Source: an uncultured Eubacteriales bacterium
GTDB taxonomy: Bacteria > Bacillota > Clostridia > Oscillospirales > CAG-272
DNA: 12,672 nucleotides
Assembly: GCA_934500855.1 (NCBI GenBank)
Contig: CAKSUH010000018.1
Span: 1 to 12,672 of the forward strand
Direction: 5' to 3'
A program made the position numbers and the translations under genes. Within the stretch, counting starts at the first letter, position 1. Each line of letters opens with the position of its first letter. A model generated the notes under the pieces. That model was not told where the DNA came from and made no database searches. It saw only the letters and a program-made list of their open reading frames with translations. Below, piece by piece: positions 7,249 to 12,672 of this stretch.

Positions 7249-8417
7249 TGCTCTTTTCTCCAGACCATTTTATTGACCACGCCCGTGTAGGACTGAATGA
7301 TCTTAACCACCTTAGAGGAAACATTCTCCTCCACATAATCGGGCACGGGAACGCCGTAATCGCCGTTCCGGTTCATCTCCACCGCCGTGTCAACCGACTG
7401 AAGCAGTCCTTTTTCATCGATTCCCGAGAGGATGAAGCACGCCTTGTCCAGCGCCTCGGGGCGCTCGGTCGAGGTGCGGATGCAGACTGCGGGGAACGGC
7501 TTTCCTATACTTGTGAAGAAGCTGCTCTCCTCGGGGAGCGTGCCGCTGTCGGACACCACGCAGAAGGCGTTCATCTGCAGGCAGTTGTAATCGTGGAAGC
7601 CGAGCGGCTCATGACGGATTACGCGGCGATCCAGTTCAAATCCGCTCGTCTCCAGCCGCTTGCGGCTGCGCGGATGGCAGGAATACAGGATCGGCATATC
7701 GTACTTTTCCGCCATTTTGTTGATCGCCGTGAACAGGCTTGTGAAGTTCTTTTCGGTGTCGATATTCTCCTCGCGGTGCGCGGAAAGCAGGATATACTTC
7801 CCCTTCTCCAGCCCGAGACGGGCATGAATGTCGCTCGCTTCGATTTCGGCAAGGTTGTTCCGGAGCACCTCCGCCATCGGAGAACCCGTAACATAGGTGC
7901 GCTCCTTCGGCAGACCGCAGTCGGCAAGATAGCGCCGCGCGTGCTCGGAATACGCCATGTTCACATCGGAGATGATGTCCACAATGCGGCGGTTGGTTTC
8001 CTCGGGCAGGCACTCGTCCTTGCAGCGGTTGCCCGCTTCCATGTGGAAGATCGGAATATGCAGCCGCTTTGCCCCGATGACCGACAGGCAGGAGTTGGTG
8101 TCGCCCAGAACCAGCACCGCGTCGGGTTTGATTTCCGCCATGAGCGTATAGGACTTCGCGATGATATTCCCGCAGGTTTCCCCGAGGTTCGAGCCGACCG
8201 CGTCAAGGTAAACCTCGGGGTCCGCCAGCTTCAGGTCTTTGAAGAATACCCCGTTGAGGTTGTAGTCGTAGTTCTGCCCCGTGTGGGCAAGAACGGTATC
8301 GAAATACTTGCGGCACTTGGTAATCACGGCGGCAAGGCGGATGATTTCGGGGCGCGTTCCCACGATAATCAGCAGCTTCAGCCTGCCGTTTTCCTGCCAC
8401 TTCACATTCTCAAACAT
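7245..8417 (-). CDS. capG: CapG/WbjD/FnlC-type UDP-HexNAc 2-epimerase (UDP-L-FucNAc forming)
   Basis: A 390-residue enzyme of the WecB-like non-hydrolysing UDP-GlcNAc 2-epimerase family. Landmarks are VGTRPEIIRL (19-28), LGDTNS (104-109), HMEAGNR (125-131), LPEETNRR (137-144), SAHREEN (212-218), the SDSGTLPEESS loop (289-299) and RTSTERPEAL (314-323). The SGTLPEESS loop and its place between CapE and CapF favour CapG over plain WecB/MnaA. The predicted reaction is C2 epimerisation of UDP-N-acetyl-6-deoxy-L-talosamine to UDP-N-acetyl-L-fucosamine. Its ATG follows the capE stop with no gap, with AAAGGTGGG upstream as ribosome binding site. A UDP-ManNAc-forming role is the main alternative but fits the neighbours less well. 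Confidence 0.92.
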   Translation of the reverse strand: MFENVKWQENGRLKLLIIVGTRPEIIRLAAVITKCRKYFDTVLAHTGQNYDYNLNGVFFKDLKLADPEVYLDAVGSNLGETCGNIIAKSYTLMAEIKPDAVLVLGDTNSCLSVIGAKRLHIPIFHMEAGNRCKDECLPEETNRRIVDIISDVNMAYSEHARRYLADCGLPKERTYVTGSPMAEVLRNNLAEIEASDIHARLGLEKGKYILLSAHREENIDTEKNFTSLFTAINKMAEKYDMPILYSCHPRSRKRLETSGFELDRRVIRHEPLGFHDYNCLQMNAFCVVSDSGTLPEESSFFTSIGKPFPAVCIRTSTERPEALDKACFILSGIDEKGLLQSVDTAVEMNRNGDYGVPVPDYVEENVSSKVVKIIQSYTGVVNKMVWRKEQ

Positions 8418-9458
8418 TTATTTTCCCACCTTTGCAAGCTCTTCCCGAATGTAGGCAAGCGACGCAATTTTCGCTTTGGTCTCCTCCACATCCAGCAGAC
8501 GCGTGTTGTTGGAGTTGAACTCGGTCAGCACATTGCGCTTCTCGTCACCCTCCTTGAAGTACTTGTCGTAATTCAGCCCGCGGTTGTCGGCGGGGACGCG
8601 GTAGAAGTTGCCCATGTCAACCGCTTTCGCGCACTCCTCGTTTGTCAGCAGCGTTTCATACATCTTTTCGCCGTGGCGGATACCGATCACCTTGATATCC
8701 TCCTTCTTCCCGCCGAACAGCTCGCAGACCGCCTGCGCCTGTGTGCCGATGGTGCAGGCGGGCGCTTTCTGGATCAGCAGGTCGCCGTTCTCGCCGTGCT
8801 CAAAGGCAAAGAGCACCAGGTCGACCGCCTCCTCCAGCGACATGATGAAACGGGTCATCTTCGGCTCGGTGACGGTAATCGGGTTGCCGTTCTTGATCTG
8901 GTCGATCCAGAGCGGGATGACCGAGCCGCGCGAGCACATGACATTGCCGTAACGGGTGCAGCAGATCTTGGTCTTGCCCGAATTGCGGGACTTTGCCACC
9001 GCAACCTTCTCTTCAATCGCCTTGGTAATGCCCATGGCGTTGATCGGATACGCCGCCTTGTCGGTGGAGAGACAGATCACGCACTCCACGCCCGCTTCGA
9101 TTGCGGCGGTCAGCACATTGTCGGTGCCGATGACATTGGTGCGGACGGCTTCCATCGGGAAGAACTCGCAGGAGGGAACCTGTTTGAGCGCCGCCGCGTG
9201 GAAAATGTAGTCCACGCCGCACATTGCGCCGCGGCAGGACTGCAGATCGCGCACATCGCCGATATAGAACTTGATTTTGTCCGCCACTTCGGGCATCTTC
9301 GCCTGAAACTCGTGGCGCATATCGTCCTGCTTCTTCTCGTCGCGGGAGAAAATGCGGATCTCGCCGATATCCGTGCGGAGAAAACGGTTCAGAACCGCGT
9401 TGCCGAACGAACCTGTCCCGCCCGTAATCAGCAGGGTCTTGTTTTGAAAGAGTGACAT
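8418..9458 (-). CDS. capE: CapE/WbjB/FnlA-type UDP-GlcNAc 4,6-dehydratase/5-epimerase
   Basis: A 346-residue short-chain dehydrogenase/reductase that starts UDP-L-FucNAc synthesis from UDP-GlcNAc by 4,6-dehydration with C5 inversion. The NAD(P) loop GGTGSFG is at 13-19. AAALKQVP is at 88-95, STDKAAYPINAMG at 131-143 and RYGNVMCSRGSV at 169-180. MTRF is at 201-204 and RHGEKMYETL at 261-270. At the usual YxxxK position the sequence is MGITK (Met142/Lys146), a feature of this inverting dehydratase group, in which the classical Tyr is replaced. The ATG at 9458 is set by AGGAAGG (complement of 9467-9473), 8 nt away. A 51-nt gap separates it from the cytidylyltransferase fusion gene upstream. No clear promoter was seen in that gap, so it is probably co-transcribed. 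Confidence 0.94.
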   Translation of the reverse strand: MSLFQNKTLLITGGTGSFGNAVLNRFLRTDIGEIRIFSRDEKKQDDMRHEFQAKMPEVADKIKFYIGDVRDLQSCRGAMCGVDYIFHAAALKQVPSCEFFPMEAVRTNVIGTDNVLTAAIEAGVECVICLSTDKAAYPINAMGITKAIEEKVAVAKSRNSGKTKICCTRYGNVMCSRGSVIPLWIDQIKNGNPITVTEPKMTRFIMSLEEAVDLVLFAFEHGENGDLLIQKAPACTIGTQAQAVCELFGGKKEDIKVIGIRHGEKMYETLLTNEECAKAVDMGNFYRVPADNRGLNYDKYFKEGDEKRNVLTEFNSNNTRLLDVEETKAKIASLAYIREELAKVGK

Positions 9459-9509
9459 TTTCTTTACCTTCCTAATCTTTAATCTTCCCGATTTGTTTTA
9501 TGATGTTCT

Positions 9510-10844
9510 TCAGTGCGACAGCTCCGCATCCGCGGACTTTTCGATCATGGCGCAGATTTTTGCGGAAACCTCCTCGGGGACCGAACTGTGCAGTCTGCCG
9601 TTCAGAATGTTCCGCACAAACGCAACGATTTCATACCGGATGCCTTCGCCGTCCAGCTGATAGAAAAACTTTTTCGTTTCGTTGATGTCCTCGTACCGGA
9701 CTTCAAAATAGTCGGTTTTCCACCACGGAGCGGGAACATACAGATACCCGTTCGATCCGCTGACCACAAGGCTACCCTCGGATTTCACGCCGTTTCCGAT
9801 TTTGATCGAGGCAACCGCGTCCGGGTAGATCCAATCGATTTTCGTAAAAGTATCAAACCGCTTCTGCGGATCGGCAAACAGCGAGACCGTTTCCGCCCTG
9901 CGGAAATCGGTTCCCAGCAGTTCAAAGACCGGGAGCATCGCCGTCGGTCCCCAGAAGCACATACTGTTCCACTCCCGCGCCAAAAACGCCGGGTCGTCCG
10001 CCCGCACCTCCCGCAAACTGGTACAGGTTGCGTCCACCGAGCGGATTCTGCCGATCTTTCCGCTTTTGAGCAGACACAACAGGCGGCTGTATGCGGTCGA
10101 GTACGCCGTTTTGATCGCGTCCATCAACACGCAGCTCCGCTCATGCGCCAAGCGGAACAGCTCCCGGCATTCCTGCTCCGTCATGGCAATCGGCGACTCG
10201 CAGATCACATGAATCCCTTTGTTCAGGGCAAGCCGGATCTGCTCTGCGTGCACGGAGGGGTGCGACGCGATATAAACCGCGTCCACCTGCTCCAGCAGCT
10301 CGCCGTAATCCTGCGTGCGGACGCGCAGCGTATCGTAATTCATCAGAAACCTGCGATCCGCCGAGCAGATTCCGACAACATCAACCCCGTTGACATAGGA
10401 GCATTCCTTGCGGAATTTTCCCACAAGATGGGATTCCCCCACAAAGCCGAGGCGCAGATTCCGTTGAGCCGAACGGATCTCCGTGGAGGAAATGCCCTCC
10501 GTGCGGGGCAGATAGATCACGCGACAGTAATCGTTGAGATAGTCGAACTTTCCTACCCAATCCGAACCGACCGTGAAAATATCCACCTCATATTTCCGGA
10601 TATCATCAATCTTCTGTCCTTCGTACTCCTCCACAATCACCAAATCGGCAATGCCGAGCGCTTTTACCGCTTCCATCCGCTCGATCAGCGACTGCTGAAT
10701 GTTGATCTTCCCGCGCATTTTATCAAAGTCATCCGAAGTAACCCCGACTATAAGGTAATCGCCCAATGCTTTCGCGCGTTGCAGAAGCCGTATGTGACCG
10801 TTATGCAACAGGTCAAAGGTCCCGTAAGTGATTACTTTTACCAT
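9510..10844 (-). CDS. TagD-like cytidylyltransferase fused to Gfo/Idh/MocA-type oxidoreductase domain
   Basis: A 444-residue two-domain protein. Residues 1-125 form a glycerol-3-phosphate cytidylyltransferase (TagD/GCT)-like domain: VITYGTFDLLHNGH with HNGH at 14-17, VGSDWVGKFDYL at 92-103 and RTEGISSTEI at 114-123. It should couple CTP to a small phosphorylated alcohol, or to a phosphonate. Residues 130-444 resemble a Gfo/Idh/MocA oxidoreductase: LGFVGESH (132-139) at the Rossmann position, AVYIASHPSVHAEQ (189-202), KSGKIGRI (260-267) and KSEGSLVVSGSNGYL (354-368). Three hallmarks are altered. The glycine motif reads GFVGESHLVG, the usual EKP is E216-S217-P218, and the expected GGxxxDxGxY-type segment reads WGPTAMLPVF (298-307). 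The second domain may therefore be inactive or catalytically unusual. GGAGGA (complement of 10849-10854) precedes the ATG by 4 nt. One 240-base block here is about 52% GC, the lowest gene block I counted. The true substrate is unknown. Confidence 0.88.
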   Translation of the reverse strand: MVKVITYGTFDLLHNGHIRLLQRAKALGDYLIVGVTSDDFDKMRGKINIQQSLIERMEAVKALGIADLVIVEEYEGQKIDDIRKYEVDIFTVGSDWVGKFDYLNDYCRVIYLPRTEGISSTEIRSAQRNLRLGFVGESHLVGKFRKECSYVNGVDVVGICSADRRFLMNYDTLRVRTQDYGELLEQVDAVYIASHPSVHAEQIRLALNKGIHVICESPIAMTEQECRELFRLAHERSCVLMDAIKTAYSTAYSRLLCLLKSGKIGRIRSVDATCTSLREVRADDPAFLAREWNSMCFWGPTAMLPVFELLGTDFRRAETVSLFADPQKRFDTFTKIDWIYPDAVASIKIGNGVKSEGSLVVSGSNGYLYVPAPWWKTDYFEVRYEDINETKKFFYQLDGEGIRYEIVAFVRNILNGRLHSSVPEEVSAKICAMIEKSADAELSH

Positions 10845-10858
10845 ACAGTCCTCCGTTT

Positions 10859-11932
10859 TCAGAGGATGCCTTTTGCCCGCATATCGCGGAACGCCGTAAT
10901 CAGCCGATCGTAATCCGCCTCATTCAGCGCGCCGATATGACCGACGCGGAATACCGTTTCCCGCAATGCGCCGCCGTTCGGGCAGACCCAGATGCCGTAT
11001 TCGTCTTTCAGCACCGTGAAGATATCCGCCGCAGAGGCAGTCAACGGGCGGAGCGCCGTGCAGGCATTGGACATGGACTCGGAGAAGAATGCAAACGGCA
11101 GATCCGCAATCCGCTCGCGGAAATAGGTTGCCAGCTTCGCAATGCGTTCGGTCTCCCGCCCGATTCCGCCCTTTTCGGCAATCTCGTTCAGGCGGGCATG
11201 AATCTGCAACAGCGTTCCGACCGCCGGGGTAAACGGGGTCTGTCCCCGTTCTCCGTTTACCAACGCACTTTTCAGATTCAGATACAGAATCTTGGGATCC
11301 ATGCGATGAACACGGTCGATCGCGGCGGGAGACAGCATGATCACGGAAATACCGGGCGAGCAAGCCAATGCCTTCTGCGACCCTGTTATCATCACATCGA
11401 TTCCCAGTGCCTCCATATCGATCGGATCGGCGATAAAAGAGCTGATTGCATCCACAATCAGAAACAGTCCGTTCCGTTGACAGAATTCATGAATCAGACC
11501 CGCGTCATACAGCACGCCTGTGGATGTTTCGTGTATGTTCACAACAAATGCCGTGTATCCCTTCCCGTCAAACGGCTCCAGCATTTGCGCCGTCAGCTTT
11601 TTGCCCGGCTCGGGGCGGATGACATCGTGCGGGATTCCGTGAAGCGTAAGAAGCTCCTCAAACCTTGCCCCAAAGCTGCCTCCGTTCACCAGAATCACAC
11701 GGTCCGACGGAGAGAGCGTATTCATCACGGCGGCTTCCATGGAGGCGGTTCCGGAACCCGTCAGAAATACCGTCCTTGCGCCTTCGGGCGCCTTTGCAAA
11801 CTCCAGCATCAGGCGTTCGTTTTCAAGCATCACCTGCGAAAATTCCGGGGTTCGGAAATACGGAACCTGCTCCGCTCCGATTCTGCGCACACATTCGTCC
11901 GACTGTACGGGTCCGACTGTAAAGTTGATCAT
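10859..11932 (-). CDS. class V PLP-dependent aminotransferase (AGT/PhnW-like)
   Basis: A 357-residue fold-type I, class V aminotransferase of the alanine-glyoxylate/2-aminoethylphosphonate transaminase group. Visible features are TVGPV (5-9) and GSGTASMEA (59-67), the phosphate-binding turn. HETSTG is at 134-139, VDAISSF with the PLP-binding Asp161 at 160-166, and GSQKAL with the Schiff-base Lys187 at 184-189. TPAVGT (235-240) and FRVGHIG with Arg329 (328-334), the substrate-anion-binding arginine, follow. GSQKAL is more like the AGT branch than typical PhnW. The substrate may be a keto or aldehyde form of the CDP-linked or phosphorylated alcohol handled by the next gene, or phosphonoacetaldehyde; the sequence does not decide. 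AAAGGAG (complement of 11938-11944) fixes the ATG. The stop lies 14 nt before the fusion gene start, so the two are very likely co-translated partners. Confidence 0.88.
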   Translation of the reverse strand: MINFTVGPVQSDECVRRIGAEQVPYFRTPEFSQVMLENERLMLEFAKAPEGARTVFLTGSGTASMEAAVMNTLSPSDRVILVNGGSFGARFEELLTLHGIPHDVIRPEPGKKLTAQMLEPFDGKGYTAFVVNIHETSTGVLYDAGLIHEFCQRNGLFLIVDAISSFIADPIDMEALGIDVMITGSQKALACSPGISVIMLSPAAIDRVHRMDPKILYLNLKSALVNGERGQTPFTPAVGTLLQIHARLNEIAEKGGIGRETERIAKLATYFRERIADLPFAFFSESMSNACTALRPLTASAADIFTVLKDEYGIWVCPNGGALRETVFRVGHIGALNEADYDRLITAFRDMRAKGIL

Positions 11933-11984
11933 ATCTGCTCCTTTACGGATAAAATACCGTTATTTATCAGATCTTCGACTTCTG

Positions 11985-12007
11985 CTGTTTCCTGTTCCGC
12001 TGTTCCG
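11985..12007. repeat. tandem 8-bp repeat next to the licD stop codon
   Basis: CTGTTCCG occurs twice head to tail (11992-11999 and 12000-12007) and is preceded by the related CTGTTTC (11985-11991). It directly abuts the licD stop in the 75-bp licD-aminotransferase gap. The rest of the gap holds a weak ACGG...CCGT hairpin (11945-11960) and the aminotransferase ribosome binding site, with no convincing promoter. Confidence 0.5.
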
Positions 12008-12672
12008 TTATGCTTCCCCGTCATTCCGATAAGCCACAAACGAATGATGCGTCACGCGCTCGTTTTCGGGCGGGAGCTGCATATAGTCGCCGTAGTAGCA
12101 GGTCAGCCATTCGTCCCAACCGACGGGCGCTTTGTATTGCTTGCCTTCAAATTCCACCGGGACAAAGGAATCGAACACCCGACGGTCGCACATCATGCGG
12201 GAAAAGCCGGTAAAATCCCCCACCCGCTTCGTGTCAGCCTTGGCAAAACGGGTGGCGTTGTCGATCATCTGCCGGACGGTTGCGTTCGGGCGGAACAACC
12301 GGTATCCCAACTTCCGCAGTTCGCGCAGAGCTTTTGCTGCGGGATTGCCGAAGGTCCTGTCATGCCGGATCGAATAAACCCGCCGCAATGCGTCCCGCCT
12401 GTCAAACATTTCATTTGCAACCGCATCGTCATCCGGCGCGCGGTCATAGGGAAAAATATCGATGTTGATCGCCAGTTTGCGCCCACGCTCATCCGGCTCG
12501 TACAAAACCGTGGTTGTGTCGCAGACCTTTGCAAACGGGAATCCGAAATCGGGATCCCATTCAAAGCTTAACACGCGATAGCGATCATTGCTTTCATTGA
12601 AAACCGAAACGAACCGCTCGTAATCCTCCCGCAACATTCCGAGATCGATATCGTCGTCCCACGGGATATACC
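12008..12672 (-). CDS. licD: LicD-family phosphotransferase (partial, 5' end beyond window)
   Basis: The C-terminal 220 residues of a LicD-family protein; the reading frame is open to the right edge. The visible part begins YIPWDDDIDLGM, the Asp-rich metal/nucleotide-binding motif of LicD/fukutin-like nucleotidyltransferase-fold enzymes. It continues with INIDIFPYD and ends with the family's YYGDYMQLPPENERVTHH. LicD proteins transfer phosphocholine or a similar phospho-alcohol from a CDP carrier to a sugar. About 50 N-terminal residues, including the expected GTLLGAxRHxG segment, lie outside the window. An internal ATG at 12637 is not the start because it would remove the DDD motif. It is followed after 75 nt by the aminotransferase gene. 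The substituent and acceptor sugar are inferred only from context, and assignment to phosphocholine specifically is not supported. Confidence 0.92.
   Translation of the reverse strand, partial: YIPWDDDIDLGMLREDYERFVSVFNESNDRYRVLSFEWDPDFGFPFAKVCDTTTVLYEPDERGRKLAINIDIFPYDRAPDDDAVANEMFDRRDALRRVYSIRHDRTFGNPAAKALRELRKLGYRLFRPNATVRQMIDNATRFAKADTKRVGDFTGFSRMMCDRRVFDSFVPVEFEGKQYKAPVGWDEWLTCYYGDYMQLPPENERVTHHSFVAYRNDGEA

Noticed and set aside
7158..9455. A 765-codon open frame on the plus strand across capF, capG and capE
   Set aside because: It is antisense to three recognisable enzymes with intact motifs, has no family-like content of its own, and is explained by GC-rich codon use on the opposite strand.
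9459..9509. A separate promoter for capE-capG-capF in the 51-nt gap
   Set aside because: Only weak A/T-rich matches without a paired -35/-10 were found, so co-transcription with the upstream genes is more likely.
9513..10913. A 466-codon plus-strand frame over the cytidylyltransferase fusion, and shorter antisense frames over galK and the U32 gene
   Set aside because: All mirror real coding regions and show no recognisable domain or ribosome binding site.
10859..11932. Calling the aminotransferase PhnW (2-aminoethylphosphonate-pyruvate transaminase)
   Set aside because: The active-site segment GSQKAL is closer to the AGT branch, and no PEP mutase or phosphonopyruvate decarboxylase is in the window. 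It is kept only as an alternative.
11945..11960. ACGG...CCGT hairpin as a terminator or attenuator before the aminotransferase gene
   Set aside because: The stem is 4 bp with an A/T loop and no U-run, too weak to call.
10937..12571. A 544-codon open frame on the plus strand across the aminotransferase and licD
   Set aside because: It is antisense to two clear gene families, rich in His/Arg/Gln as expected for a shadow frame, and lacks a supported start.
1..12672. CRISPR arrays, tRNA or rRNA genes, insertion sequences, prophage genes
   Set aside because: No regularly spaced repeats, cloverleaf-like sequence, transposase or integrase reading frame was recognised on either strand.

Overview
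The window reads as chromosomal DNA from a fairly GC-rich member of the Clostridia, perhaps an Oscillospirales-like gut commensal. This is inferred from three things: a ZapA/U32 gene pair, a WalJ-RlmH pair, and a galactokinase of the 'GGNHTDHN'-like subgroup. No rRNA or taxonomic marker is present, so the placement is tentative. Hand counts on single 240-base blocks give about 62% GC in galK, 55% in capG, 58% in licD and 52% in the cytidylyltransferase fusion gene.

Region 1 (1-2745, minus strand) holds zapA, with a long C-terminal tail, followed with a short overlap by a U32-family protein of the rRNA/tRNA-hydroxylation/peptidase group. Two hairpin-forming repeats lie just past the U32 stop. 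Region 2 (2746-3028) is a 283-bp AT-rich divergent intergenic region with a sigma-A-type promoter facing each way. Region 3 (3029-5961, plus strand) is a compact four-gene run: galK, a small membrane protein, walJ and rlmH, with 1-nt, ATGA-overlap and 7-nt-overlap junctions. A perfect 15-bp hairpin at 6007-6038 separates it from the convergent operon.

Region 4 (6052 to the right edge, minus strand) is the 3' end of a surface-polysaccharide locus. In transcription order it encodes a LicD-family phosphotransferase (5' end beyond the window), a class V PLP aminotransferase, a two-domain protein (TagD-like cytidylyltransferase fused to a Gfo/Idh/MocA-type oxidoreductase), then CapE, CapG and CapF. 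The last three are recognisable as the complete set for UDP-N-acetyl-L-fucosamine (UDP-L-FucNAc) from UDP-GlcNAc. The first three look like a module that makes a CDP-activated, possibly aminated, small alcohol or phosphonate and transfers it as a phosphodiester substituent to a glycan. The product of that module is not determined by the sequence and is the most interesting question here. The oxidoreductase half of the fusion also lacks several hallmark residues of its family.

No tRNA, rRNA, CRISPR array, insertion sequence or phage gene was seen. No gap longer than 300 bases lacks a gene; the longest is the divergent region at 2746-3028.
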